Below are positions 46,401-58,214 of a stretch of DNA of 64,000 bases, piece by piece (position 1 is the stretch's first letter; each line of letters starts with the position of its first letter). The notes under the pieces are model-generated. The model searched no databases and was not told the origin of the DNA. It saw only the letters and a list, made by a program, of their open reading frames with translations. Source of the stretch: Eudorina sp. 2006-703-Eu-15 (taxonomy: Eukaryota; Chlorophyta; Chlorophyceae; Chlamydomonadales; Volvocaceae); assembly GCA_003117195.1 (NCBI GenBank), contig BDSI01000056.1, forward strand, positions 469,467 through 533,466. The letters run 5' to 3'. The translations under genes were made by a program, and so were the position numbers.

Positions 46401-49400
46401 ACGAGGGCCATCTCCATCGTCGGGCAATCGGATTGGGGCAGGCGTGTGGTTTGGGTTGAACACGAAGGAAGTCGTGCGGGGCAGCTGGGCAGGACTTCAA
46501 CCCCCCGGACCCATGCCTGAATGTCAGGTCGTCGCGTCCCGCCGTGAAGTCCATGGCGTTGCTGTTGGCCAGGAACCAGCCGAAGCTGGCGCCGCTCGGC
46601 GCGATGCCGTACAGTACGGGATGCGAGCCGTACAGGTTCACGCCGACGGCGGCGGCGGGCGTGTCACTGTTCCACAGCGCCCGGGTGCTGCCATCCCGGG
46701 GCAGCCGCAGGCCCTCCACCTGCGTCGTCTCTCCTGTTGGTGAACGTTCAATATGTACGACATGTGCGGCATCAGGTCTACGGACAGCAGCCGTCCCTCT
46801 AGCGGGGCCTCATCGGTTCCCCAATCCTTACCCCTCTAGCGGGGCCAGGTGCCAGACGCCTCCTGGCACGCTCATGGGTATCTTATGTGCAATGGCTTCG
46901 CGTCTTCGCCGTATATAGTACAGGGTTTGTGCCGTACCGCGCAGCAGCAGCTTCGTACTCCGCCCTCACACTCTTTCGGTAGTCCTGAGCAACCCCGATC
47001 TTTTCCCCCGACGCACGCGCCCTTGCCGTGCCGTCTGTGGCTGTGACGACATCCGCACACCTCTCTCCATTGTTGCGGCATGGGCACTTCAACACCAAAC
47101 CGTGCACCCGTGCCGTTGGCGGCACTCGTACGTACCCATGCCGTACAAGTTGATGTCCGCTTGAACCTGTGCGCGCAGCTGCAGGAACTGCTGCTTGAGT
47201 ACCAGGCACCCGGCGCCGCTGAGGTGCAGGAGTACATCGCCCGAATCGCCAGCGATGGACGTTGCCGCCACGGCAGCGTCGCCCCTATCCTCCTCGACAG
47301 CCTTCGTTGCTCTGGTCGACGCTCTGGCTGCTGGTTTGGCTGCCCTGGTGACGTGGAGGCTAAACTCCTGCCCCACCGACGGGAGCTGCAACCGGTACTG
47401 GGGCGCCGTGGGAAGGGCGGAGGGGGCGGGCGGCCTGCACGGCAAAGGGAGGGCGCATCGAGAAGGGCCACGGGGCGGGGGATCGGCAGCCATCCCATCC
47501 TTGGTGGGACCACATTGGTTTCAGGGTAGTGGACGTCAGGAACCAGGTCGGCCGGGCTGCAGAACGGATACCCGAGCGATAGCTCCCGGGCAACCGAAGA
47601 CACGTCCAAGCGACCCATGTTGGATGCGGCGTTGCGGATAGCAACGCCTTGTGGCCCCGAAACCCAACCCAAGTCGGCTTTGCCCGCTGCACCCCACGGT
47701 TATCACCACCTCCATCTACTTCGTCAACGCGTGCTGGTTATAAACGGGTTCATTTCTGGGCTTGTCCTCCGTTTACGTCCCATCGGTCAACCCACCTCGG
47801 CAGCAGGTCTTCGGGCACCTGCCATCGCTGCTCGGTGGTCCGCGCCCCAGCCCCCTCTGACGTCCCTCCCGCGCGGCCCGCCGGCCCCGCGGCACGATCC
47901 GCATCGTCGCCATAACCAACATGACTGTCGTACACGTCCTTGCCCTGGGGCCGCGCCCGCCGCCGGCGTCGCCCTATCTCCCCGACAGGCTGACCGCCCC
48001 GGCTGTCCCCCTCCGCCTCCTCGTTCTCCATCGCTGCCTCCTCTGCCGCGCTCTGCTCCGCCACGTCAGCTGCAGGCTGCACCCGGATGTACAGGCGGTG
48101 CGCCTCCTGCTGCTCTATTACGACCTCCAGACGGGGGAAGGGCAAATCGGGGTCGAGGCTGGGCACCTCCTGCCGCCTGATGTGCGCCGGGTGGGCCATC
48201 GGCGGGTCGCCGCCAGCCGGCCCAGCCGCCGGGCGGAGTCGCAGTATCAGCTTCGTGACAGCGCCGCCTGGGGCGTGTGTACGGGAGGCCGCAGTTGCAC
48301 GGGGTACCCTTGATGGCCCGGTCCACGTGCGGGCATGCCGCGTGAGGCAGAGCGGAGGCCGGGTGGGCGTTCAGCGATTGTAAGGCAGGGCAGTCGTCAG
48401 CGTGCAAGCGCAGGGACAAGCCGCAAAGCCGCAGCGGAACCGGCGCCCGATCCTTGCAACTGATGCCGGTTTTTATGGCCAACACGATTCATGGGTGCCG
48501 TGGGGTTTCAGACACCTAGTCATACTGCAAGGGTTACCATAATCAGCACTGGCTGCAACACCACACTTCACTAACTGCCGATATCGTCAACCCCCCGCGA
48601 ACTCAGTCTAGGGAAAACCGCCTGTTCACAAAAACACCAGTGCGGTGCATGTCTAAATCTGTACGTGTTCGGAACGCTCACCCGGGTCGGTGGGCTGTAC
48701 GGACTCTACCTCGTACACGGGCTCCTCCTCTTGACCATTGGGAAAGAAGCACCACGGCACGTCATTCCCGCCTGAAACCCCAGGCGCCTCCTCAGGCGGC
48801 ACGCTAGAGCTCGGGGCTGCGCCACCGTCATCGCCACTGCTGCCGCTGCCGGCGCCCGGGACACTGCTTCCGTCGGCGGTGGCCTTCCCCGTCGCCTGCG
48901 TTATCACCGCGGGCGCCACCGCCGGTGACCAGCAGCAGCCCCGGGCCTCACATTCGGGCTGCTGAATGCCAAAGTAGCCTGAGGGGTAAACCAACGAGGC
49001 GCGTGGCGACTGGGGTGGTGCGGTGATTACAGGTGTTTGGCGGCAGCTGAAGTGCACACCAGCCGAAGATGCCGGAAGGGCGGGGGGATCGCCGAGGGGG
49101 CAGGGCACGATTGGATGGTCGGGGCTAACATCGGGGCGGCTAGGCGATTGGGCTAGGCTGGCACGTATGGGCTAGGTTACTAAATGAGATGCGAGGGGTA
49201 GGGTGAGTGGCATAACCTTGGAGACGATCCGAGCATATCAACGTCCCGTGGGTCGCAGCCTGCGCAGCTGAGACAGACTTGGAAGAGACACGAGACGCGG
49301 GGCTCTCGCAACGCACCGCAGTCATCCCGTGGTCCTTGGGGGGAGCAGTGAGGTGGTCTGGCGCCGTGCTGGGCCGTAAGTGCGCCGTGCTGGTCGAAGC

Positions 49401-49473
49401 GCTCTGCGACGAAACCGGCGAAGCCAGCCGCACTGGCAAAGGCCAATAGACCGCACGATCCCCACAATAGCAT
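40452..49473 (-). CDS. GH31 alpha-glucosidase with N-terminal trefoil (P-type) domain, secretory
   Basis: Acid alpha-glucosidase-like retaining hydrolase of alpha-1,4-glucans/maltose. Model: complement(join(40452..41350,41771..42138,42368..42670,42959..43171,43648..43994,44490..44634,45338..45508,45799..45930,46517..46733,47136..47434,47796..48267,48682..48978,49317..49473)), 4020 nt, 1339 aa. Signal peptide MLLWGSCGLLAFASAAG. Trefoil: DDCGYFGIQQPECEARGCCW, then an insert of about 55 residues rich in Gly, Ser and Ala, then VPWCFFPNG. GH31 core: YGMGE, NLYGSHPVLYGIAP, AVGGILELFLFCGPSPE, PPRWALGFHQSR, IPLEVMWSDIDYTD, GLWLDMNEPSNFC with the nucleophile Asp, RYAAHWTGDN with the acid/base Asp, YSLLPYLYTAFF, LFLRAGTIVPTQ. 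Further low-complexity inserts follow NFCTGEC and VEVYFPGPQ. The donor at 46517 is either GC or, six bases on, GT (46511). Probably vacuolar, periplasmic or secreted. Confidence 0.93.
45751..45798. repeat. (CCCA)n tract at a GH31 splice donor
   Basis: CCACCCCACA-type units pass into seven CCCA repeats that end exactly at the exon 45799-45930. On the coding strand the intron thus begins GTGGGTGGGTG. A shorter version abuts the donor at 43648. Confidence 0.8.
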
Positions 49474-49947
49474 GCGCAAATGGAAACATAGTGTACGGCC
49501 CATCATTACCGCAGGCTCACTGTCGCTTCGTGGAATGTTGCGACAGCCCTAGCTTGTGGTCAAATGCGCACCGGCTAAGGTAATATTTTTATAAATGGAT
49601 AAAATTAGATTGGCTACTATTCGGTCATCTACAGCCGTAGTGAACGGATGAAAACCGCGGCATCAAGGGTCTGAGGTATATACGCTCGTCCAAACGGTTT
49701 CAGAGCTATGATAAAGGGTTGCCCCAGCGTGCAACTGGTGTGACCTTGAGCCCGACTCACTCATATGAAGTATTGAGAAAGGTCAGTTCGATCTTTGGAC
49801 GTATAATACTTTCCTTGGCTCGCGTATATCTTGGGGCTTCTGCGGGCTTCTCGGCCTTTGAGCCCGTTCAGGACCGGCAATGTAAATACAACAGCAGCTT
49901 ATTTTGCAACTGTGATCAAATCGAGGAGTCATACGTTGACGTGAAAT
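49474..49947. promoter_or_regulatory. Divergent promoter region GH31 / ABHD-type hydrolase
   Basis: 474 bp separate the two opposite start codons. It is AT-richer around 49575-49630 (TAATATTTTTATAAATGG), where core promoter elements could lie; no defined motif is assigned. Confidence 0.55.
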
Positions 49948-52900
49948 ATGAAGGATTGCCCACAACCAGGAGCTGGCTACGTAGCAGGCGGATTGGCTGT
50001 TGGCGCAGCAGCAGCTTTAGCATACTGGTAAGCATTCGTATTCATGGTGCTAAGCGTCCATGTCCCTGCGCTACGGTTTTCAGGACCAGAATTCCACTGC
50101 ACCCTGGGCTTCATTTCTTTTCACAAAACCGTGCTCATCCCCACCAGGCAACATTACAACGAGAATGTAGCTGCTCCTCCGCGCCTGTGGCTAGCAGACG
50201 GTCCCTTGCGGGAACGCGTGCTGCCGCACTGCACCGCTCTGCAGCGGCCCTTTGCCCCCACGCCCTGGGCCGCCAATCGCCACGCGCAGACTGTGCTCGG
50301 TCGTAAGTCAACGCATGGTTATATGAACTAAAGTCAGGTTTAGGGGCTGGGGCTTTTAGAAACCGTGTAGGGGCTCGTCAGGTGCAGCAAAGGTTTCCTC
50401 GGCGTCACTCGGGACCCATTTACGGATATGGCGGCAACCTGAGCGGATAGCAATGTTCATTATTCGCGTAGCCCCGTCTGCCCCGTAGCCGTCATCGTCC
50501 ATGCGTCCATGTCTGCAGTGATGGGATTGGTTTTGAAGCCGTCCAACCCTGGTCCCACCACGCCCTTCAACTCCCGGTCATGCCTGTTATGCACATGAAC
50601 CATGACGTGTTCTGATTTGGGCACCGCTTGAGTTGAAAGCAAACGGCACGCGCCCGGCGCCCTTCCCCGCCGCAGTCATGCGTACCCTGACCATGCGCAA
50701 CCGCTACAACAGACAACTGATCCTAACGGTCGACGGAGCCACTCTGGGTCTGGATTGGTTTGACGGCTGCGACAGCGCTGACTTCCCGGCGCCGCCGACG
50801 GCCCCTGTGTTGCTCGTATGCCACGGCATCAACGGCGGCAGCCACGAGGGATACGCCAAATGGGTGTGCGCAGCAGCGTTGGCGCACGGCTGGCGGGCTG
50901 CGGTGCTCAACTACCGCGGCTGTAACGGTCTGCCATTCACCGCGCCACGGGGCTACGCGGCCACCATGTCCCATGACATTTTCACGGCGGTGTACTCGGT
51001 CAAGGCGTGAGTTGGGAGGGTGGACGTGTGCGTGTGCGTGGGCCTTACCTTGGTCATGCGGGGCGAGGGCAGGCGCCGTCATGAGATGGATATGTGGGTG
51101 ACATCGCAACAAGATGCTAGCTTACAAGTGGCTACGCTGCCCTGCTGCCGTGCGACTCAACGCGACCGTGCGTCCCTCCCACCCGGCCTCCCATTCTGCG
51201 AGTTGAGGGGCACCCCGGCTGCCTGCGCATGCGCCCTCTGCGGGCCAACCCATCCGACCCAATTCCGGTGCCTGCGTGGCCGCCTGCCTTGTCCGCCGGG
51301 GACAGGGGGTTATAGGAAATTGGTAGGGATTTTCAAACAGGGGGCGACTGCCTCGACCCGATCCCCAACTCTGGTAACCCGGCACACGTGCCCACACCCC
51401 GCGGCCACTCCTGTCCCTGTCGCCAGTCGCTTCCCCGAGGCGCCCCTGATGGCGGTGGGCTACTCGCTGGGCGGCCTCAAGCTGACCAAGTACGTTGCGG
51501 AGGCCGACCTGGGGCTGCACCCGCCACCGCCCGGTCAGCCGCAGCTCTTCACCGGGAGCGGCCTGGCGGCGGCGGCGGTGGTGAGCTCGCCCATCAGCCT
51601 CAGCCTCAGCGCCGCCAAGCTGTCGGACCCCACCTCCTCAAGCTTCCTGTACAACCTGGCTGTCGCGTACAAGTGGGTTGCGTGTCCAGGGCTGAGTGAG
51701 GGAGTCTAGGGTCAGACACAAATATGGCTGGGTGATGGGATAAGATGTTGGGGCCGACGGGGGCCGATGATGGGGCCCAGCCCCCTGTCTGCCGAGTCGG
51801 ATAAGGAGATGGAACATGAGTGGACGGGTCGCCGGGTCCGGGGCGTGACGGGGCATGACCTGATGGCTCAGACGCTGGGGCGCGGACCGGTCCGCCATCG
51901 CAACATTACGTTGCTGTCTCCCCGAGAGGGACATCGAGAGGGATATCGATGAGAGGTCCCGGATCGGATCCCGCGGACCCCCAGCGGCGCGGATGTGATG
52001 TACACACGGTGCTGCTGCCAATGAGCGCACACTGGAGCCCCACTGCTCCACATTACCACGAGGCCACCGTATTGCGGATTTTAAGGCACTTGGACAACAC
52101 CTGCAAATGGGAGGGACCTGGTGGCAGACTGGTGGTCAAACAGACCTGGGTGGCCGGGTGGTGGGCCGTCCCTGCAGGCTTCGCGAGCACATCGCCAAGC
52201 ACCGCGAGGACATTGAGGCCCACACGCGCTTCGATGTGGACGCGGCCCTGTCAGCCTGGACAGTGGCGGGTATCGAGGACCGGGGGCTGCCCGCCTCGCT
52301 GGGCTTCGCGGACCGACAGCAGTACTACGAAGCGGCGGGCTCCCTGGAGTTCATCCCCCTCATCACCACCCCCACGCTCTTCCTGCTGTCGGAGGACGAT
52401 CCCTTCCTCGGGTGCGTCATTGAGGGGCGGAGGGAGGGAGGGAGACCTGCAGGGGAGGAATGCAGCTAGCTACGTTAGCGAGCTCTCCTTACGGTGCCGA
52501 CTGCTGAGATGGCTGCATTGACCGACTGAGATGGCTGCATTGACTGCACGATTTCAAGAAACCAACCCCCGGGAGCCTCTTCTCCATTCCGGTTCGCAAC
52601 CCTTGCCTGCTTCTTCTCACCCAGGGGTCAAAATCCTAAGCGGCTCAGAACACAGCGGGCTCGGCGCGTTTCGCCTTGGTTCCTTGACATGTTGCTCGTT
52701 GCTGCTTCATTCAGGTGGCAACAGCAGTGTGATTAAATTGGTCTGTGCCGATTTGGACGCATACGCGCTTGCGCGCTGCGGCTGCACAGGCATGTTGATC
52801 CCTGATGGACGGCCGTTGCGGCCGCTCTTATGCACTGTCCATATCTTGCCGATCGTGTCGCGATGCTCACAACGACCCTCTTGGCCACGTCACACCGCAG

Positions 52901-53666
52901 CATCGTCCCGGACGTGGAGTGCTCTCGCAACCCCTCAACACTGCTGGCCCTGACGCGGCGCGGCGGCCACGTGGCCTTCCTGCAAGGGGCCTGGCCGCTG
53001 GGCCGCTCCTACATGGACGACGCCGTTATGGAGTTCTTCGAGGCCACCCTGACGCACCTGCACGGCGTTAGCAGGCAGGGTGCCAGTGCAGAGGAAGGGC
53101 AGGATGGCTCGGGCGCCGCCGCAGCGACTGCAGGTCCAACTGGCTCGGCACCGAGTGGCACTGCGGCGGGAGCAGCGACCAGGGAGCCGGTGGTCACGGA
53201 CGCAGCACGGGCGGGAGCAGTGGCCGCTGCGATGGCCGCGGCGGGGCGGCGCTGCACAGAGCGGTGTTGCGGCGGCGGTGCCGCACACCACCATGCGGTG
53301 CGGGCTGATGAATCGATCCGGGCGCCCGTACCAGCCCAATCGGGGAACGCGGGGATTGGAGGATCTGCTGCAGTGGCAGCGCCATCGAACGGCGGAAAAC
53401 GTCATCAAGATAGTCGCGGCACGGCTGCCGCCGCCGCCGCCGCAGAGGTGCAAAAGCTGGCCCGGGCTGCGGACAACTTGGCCGCTGGTCAGTCGGCCGG
53501 CCCCGCGATGCCGCACGGGGAGTTCATGCCCCTTGGCGGAGCTCGGGCACCCGGCGTCGTTGCCGGTCAGCTGCAGTTGATGTTGCGGTTGCAATATGAG
53601 GCCGAGCAGCGTCGGTGGGCGAATGCGACCCGGGCAGCCGCGGTGACGGCGCGCTCCAAGCTGTGA
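49948..53666 (+). CDS. Alpha/beta hydrolase of the ABHD1/3 - YheT family, membrane-anchored
   Basis: Probable lipid ester hydrolase. Model: join(49948..50027,50148..50302,50640..51006,51427..51672,52178..52411,52901..53666), 1848 nt, 615 aa. Residues about 9-27 (GYVAGGLAVGAAAALAYW) form a single N-terminal membrane segment. Family marks: PWAANRHAQTVLG, LLVCHGINGGSHEGYAKW, AAVLNYRGCNGLPFTAPRGY, the nucleophile elbow MAVGYSLGGLKLTKY, the acid region LFLLSEDDPFLG, and LTRRGGHVAFLQG with the catalytic His. After FFEATLTHLHG an extra tail of about 195 residues, rich in Ala, Gly and Arg, has no family counterpart. The exon 2 end was placed at 50302 because GTAAGT there is a far better donor than GTCGTA three bases earlier; both keep phase. 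Substrate unknown. Confidence 0.9.
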
Positions 53667-55376
53667 GGCGCACACTCAGTGACAGAGCGGATGGATCTTC
53701 CTCTTGGGATTGAGTGTTGAATCCCAAGCCTGGGCCTTAGTTCCCAGCGCTCTGTGCTGACGCAGTTGCACGATGCTCGTGTTCTTTGTTTGTGTGTCAA
53801 CAACCTTTCGCGCTGCATCAACTGCTTTCCTACCGGGCATACCCTGATGTTACATTTGATTGGGAAAATTCCCGGGCTCCTCGGCAGTTTTGGTGCGCCC
53901 AAGATGATGAAGTTGTCAAGTCCGCGGGCGGTGCCGAGTGCGGCTGACCCGTGATGTTGTGGTTGCAGCTGCTCCTGATGCACCCGTGAGAACCGGTGCG
54001 AGGGTCCCCGGGTGTCTGCTGCTGCGGTATGTATTGTCGGCGTTCTGAGGGTCTTAGAATTTGATGAGGCCGGCTGGTGATGTCTGGGGGTTTGCCGGGC
54101 CCAGCTCGGTGAATTTTGTGAGCCCCCGCACGGTCACCGTTGATTACCGTACTGTGCAAGTGAGCGTGCCGCTGCGGCGGACTAACCCGAACTGATGACC
54201 GCAATGATGATGCGACGTAGGACCAGCGACTTCACAGCAGCCCGTTGGTAGCGTGTTGTTGCTAGGGACATCCGTACTAGCGGGGTGTGGTGAGGTACGT
54301 GCTGGGGGCGCGCTTGACAGCGTCTGAGCGTCATCATGCCCCCTGGCACTGTTGTTTCCTTGCTGATAGCTTTTGGTGACCGAGCGAGAGTACAGCCACG
54401 ACTGCATCGTGAGAGATCGGCGGGCTGCCACATCGAGAGGAGGTGATGCCAGGCAATACAGTTGCAATCAGTCAGTTAATAACTAAATAGTAACGGCGAT
54501 GTGGGTTGTGAACTCCACAACATGTTAACCACGGAATGGGCTGCGGCTGATTACACACGACTGGATAACTTCAGTTTCAGAGGGCGGCGGCGACTCGCCT
54601 CGATGAGAGGTCGGAGCTACCGCAGTGCGGGTTTGTAGGGTCTGCATTTCTCTGGTTAATACGAGGGCGGTGTGGCATGTTCATACAAGGTGTTGGTCAC
54701 CCTGAGGCTTCTAGCTGGCGCTTTGGAGTCTTTCCGCTTGGTGTTACGTGACCAGGAGGGACGCGAGTTGGCGGTCTGGGTGCCGGTGTTGTGTTTCTTA
54801 CGGTCTTACCGCACATGTTGAACTCTCGATTGGAGCTGCCAATACCGTACATGGCTGCTGCAGCCGCTGCCCAGAACCACGTGCTTTGTCAGGGCAAGAG
54901 CACTGATGCACGAACAGTTGCAGTCACAAAGTGACCGCTGTGAGCTGCCGCTACGGAGGATACGCTGTGATTCACACACAGTATCAGCCCGAGGGAGGCA
55001 GCAGCGAGGGAGGCGCTTGATGCGTGTACCTAGGGGGACCTCGGCGTTGAGGTCCCCGAGGAGATGTGCCATCCATTGCTGCACTAATGGCTGCCTGGAC
55101 AGTGTTACTGTGCTGTACATTGGTCCTGGGACGGAAGGTGTGTTGGTTCCGGGCATTGGTCATCCTGGCCTGAATTTCGCACAGACGCTTGCGACTGTGC
55201 ATCTGACTGGCATGAGAAGCTGGGGATGACGTCGCAGGGGTTGTGGGTGACTCCTCTGAGTTTTGGGGCCTGCGTTACCTCGGCAGCTTTCTGATGCCGG
55301 AGTTCCGGGTTGCTCAGTAGGAGACCGCTGGGGACCTGGGGTATCGTATCTCCCCGGCTATCCCGCAAAGAGCTGA
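53667..55376. other. Non-coding stretch downstream of ABHD gene
   Basis: No open frame with coding character. The plus strand is G/T-rich, as volvocine 3' UTRs often are, and carries no TGTAA until 56470, so this may be a very long 3' UTR or hold an unrecognised RNA. No tRNA or rRNA is seen. Confidence 0.45.
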
Positions 55377-55528
55377 CTAGCCTGCTATGGGTGGTGAGGT
55401 TGTGATGGGTTGCTGAGACGCCGCGAGGGAATCACGCAGGTCCTTGATCTGCGCCGCCTGCGAGTGTCCGATCGCCAGGAGCACAGACGCCTCCACCGCG
55501 CGCATGGGTGTGAGCGCGACGCCACGGT
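55377..55528 (-). CDS. Possible terminal exon of an unrecognised minus-strand gene
   Basis: After an acceptor (GATTCCAG at 55529) a frame of 50 codons runs to a stop at 55377 with strongly G/C-ending codons: RGVALTPMRAVEASVLL, AIGHSQAAQIKDLRDSLAAS. Codon-biased fragments on the same strand lie just upstream (55628-55665, SRVSLSSAKALMHD; 55918-56040, LKWRLRMRRWLGG), but I could not join them by canonical splice sites. No family recognised; could be a decayed gene. Confidence 0.3.
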
Positions 55529-57263
55529 CTGGAATCGACGCTCCATGAGGGCCCCACCAGCGTATGGCCACAGTAACTCATACCTACCATCGCACCCCGA
55601 CCACCGCGACCCGCGTCAGCTATCGTGCATGAGCGCCTTGGCGGAGGAGAGGGACACGCGCGAGTTCTGTTGGTGAGGTGAAACGTAGATCCGGAGTTCT
55701 TGAGGGGGATGTGATCCGGAGGGCAGCACGGTTTAATTCGTGCACTGGCATGGAGCGCTGCTGGTGATACCAGGGGCCTGCACAGGAAACCTAGACTCCC
55801 AAAATGAGTAACCAACCCTTGGAATGAATCCCAATTTCCAAACGTGCCTGTCACCGCGCGTTGTCCTACGGTCGCTGAGCTGCGGTGGGTGGCGCGGCTC
55901 GCCCACCGACCCGCGGGTCAGCCTGTCTCGTGGCATCCACGGTGGAGCTGGCAGCGCCGGTCAGCAGGGCCGAGCACGGGGCCGCCGAGCCACCGTCGCA
56001 TCCGCAGCCGCCACTTCAGCTCCGAGCCGCCCGCATCTGTGTGGAGGCCCCGGTAGAGTCCGCTGTGGCATCTAATGCGACGTTCCTGAGCTTGACGTGG
56101 TACAGCATGGGAGCCGCACAGCCGAGGAGCACTGCTAGCTGTGTGGCGGTAGCGCCGGGCGTTTGTGGGCGGGGCCGGCAAGCACCGTCTTGGCGCATGG
56201 GCCGCGTCGTCCCCCAGGCCGGCCGCAGCAGACAGCGGAGCAAGCGGGTCTGTCAGTGCGCCATTGCCTCAAAGCACCTCAACATGAGCGCCAACGTGCA
56301 TGACGGGTACATGTTGTTAAGCGCGGCTTCGCGCCCTGCCAGCCCGTATCCGCGCAGTCGCAGTAGCCATACTTACATGTGCACCGGTTTTCAGGCTAGG
56401 CAACCGGTATTAGCGTGGTAGGTTGCGAACGATGTACTTTTTGGTAAACAATATTCTCAGAATCACGATAATGTAAATTTACTGTCATGAGGTCCCTGAT
56501 TTCGTATGTCTGGGTACGGCGTCGGCGAGGTGGCAAAAACCACTTGCTCTCAATTCCTTCTCAGACCAGATACCGTGCAGCTTACCGATAAATATCATTA
56601 TATGAAAGCCTTATCGCTGATTCCTATAACCTGGAAGTGCAGACCCATACCAGAAAATGCAACAGCTGGACGCAGCTTACAGGACCTTATGATACGGCGC
56701 AAGATAAACTTTGCGAGCCAATGCCTATTTGTAGGTCTGAGGTCTTAGCGCTGGCCGGGCTCACGATCTGTTACGCATCAGCAAGGGAAAGCGGACGTCC
56801 TTGTTCCATCGCCAATGCCAGCCAGAACCTCTCCAACATGGATTAATTGGGTGTAATGCAACATGGGGCACCTTGCTGCATCAGGAGCTGCGACATCTAT
56901 TTTGTGCACGGCGGCAATCGGAAAGAACATTTCCGAGTCGAGGTCGCACGACTGTTACAACCATGGAGATAAGAGCGAGTTAAATATCCAACGGTAAGTT
57001 TTAGAATGAATCCACAAACGCTGGATTGATGCCTGATAAACAGGTCGCGTCATTGCGCCTTGCTTTACCGAAAGCGAAAGCGACACGAAGCCTGCCGGAC
57101 GATTGCACTGTCAAATCGTTTTCGATGCCAAAAGAAAGACGCGGATGAGTCCTCAAAGAAGAATACCGGTATAGTAGCGGAGAAAAAGTGTTCGACTTTT
57201 TTTCCGAGCGAAAACGATTGCATGGTTGCCGGTATTCTATACAGAATCTTCGTTTCAATAGCA
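55529..57263. other. Region without a recognised gene
   Basis: Contains scattered codon-biased fragments on both strands (a 178-codon plus frame at 55885-56421 and overlapping minus frames) that do not assemble into a known protein. 56400-57260 is AT-richer with no coding signal. TGTAA occurs on plus at about 56470. Confidence 0.4.
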
Positions 57264-57327
57264 TCACCTACGAGCTATAGCACCTACGAGCTACGGTACC
57301 TACGAGCTACGGCACCTACGAGCTATC
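57264..57327. repeat. 16-bp tandem repeat, four copies
   Basis: Units of the form (T/G)(C/T)ACCTACGAGCTA followed by two variable bases start at 57264, 57280, 57296 and 57312. The last unit runs into the dispersed repeat shared with 30361-30421. Confidence 0.8.
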
Positions 57328-57380
57328 TCCTATCTGAGCCCGTTGGAACACCCGGTCGGCATACAGGTCCACCTTGTAAC
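57311..57380 (+). repeat. Second copy of the dispersed element seen in the SCLA1 intron
   Basis: Matches 30361-30421 with a short insertion and scattered substitutions: GAGCTATCT, then GAGCCCGTTGGAACACCCGG against GGCCCTTTGGAACGCCCGG, then CTTGTAAC at the end. It is followed by GAATGAATGAATGAAC. Consistent with a truncated retroelement copy. Confidence 0.5.
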
Positions 57381-57550
57381 GAATGAATGAATGAACGTTA
57401 CAGCGGACCCCAAAAGGATCAACGGTGTATACCAGGGCAAGCCCCAGCAGGCCCCACCGCCAAGGCAGCAAGACACCTCCACATCTTGTAACGGTTACAT
57501 TACGTTAAACATCAAGGGTAAAGATGGATCCATACCGGTTGCCTTGCACG

Positions 57551-57746
57551 GCCGCTGCTGCAGGTGCCGGGTCATCGGTCCGCTCTTCTGCCCAAGTCCT
57601 ACCCGCCGTGGTCCGTACCCAAGACTCATTCGCCTGGATGCGCCCCGCGATGGACGTCAAGTACCTGCCAAGACCCGCTGGGCCTGAAGCTGATACTCAC
57701 TCAGACAAAGGTTGTAGCGTTTGGCGCGGGCGGGGCAGGGTCTGGG
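57551..57746. repeat. Segmental duplication, copy 1
   Basis: 57571-57746 is repeated at 58261-58436 with two A-to-G differences in 176 bp and no gaps (offset 690). The preceding 20 bp also recur, but in copy 2 they are separated from the rest by 26 extra bases. It has open frames in both copies, but no known protein. Confidence 0.85.
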
Positions 57747-58214
57747 CTCTGGGGGCTTCGATACGTCAGCTGCAGCAGCCTCATGCATCCGCCTTACTTC
57801 TGGGACCAAGGGATGGGTGCTTTGCTTGTGTGATGTCCTCTCGATTGGTTGGTTATTATAGTTTGGCAGGCTAGCTCGCCGCCAAGTACGGCTGTGGTGA
57901 CGACGACGACTTTGCAGCCAGGTGGGAACATACGTACCGCGCGCGCGTGCGGTTTGATCATATCAAGGGAAGTGTGCGGGGTTGAGCGCAGTGACCCGCG
58001 GGTCGGTAGCTAGGTCCGTACGCCGGTCGGCCTGGAAACGGCGTTTGGCAATAATAGCTGTGTCGGGGTGCGTATGCACATTTGCCACGTCGACCATGCA
58101 TCGTCCGTCCATCATCGCACAGCAGCTGTTCAGAGCTTGGAATAACTGTCGCGGACTGGCTGACTTGCCCCTTCAGAGGTTCCTTGCCGTACACATGACT
58201 GACGAACAACAGTA

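Noticed and set aside
53881..54240. Box C/D snoRNA candidates (TGATGA and CTGA words)
   Set aside because: Words occur, but no pair has proper spacing together with a terminal stem; too weak without a covariance-model search.
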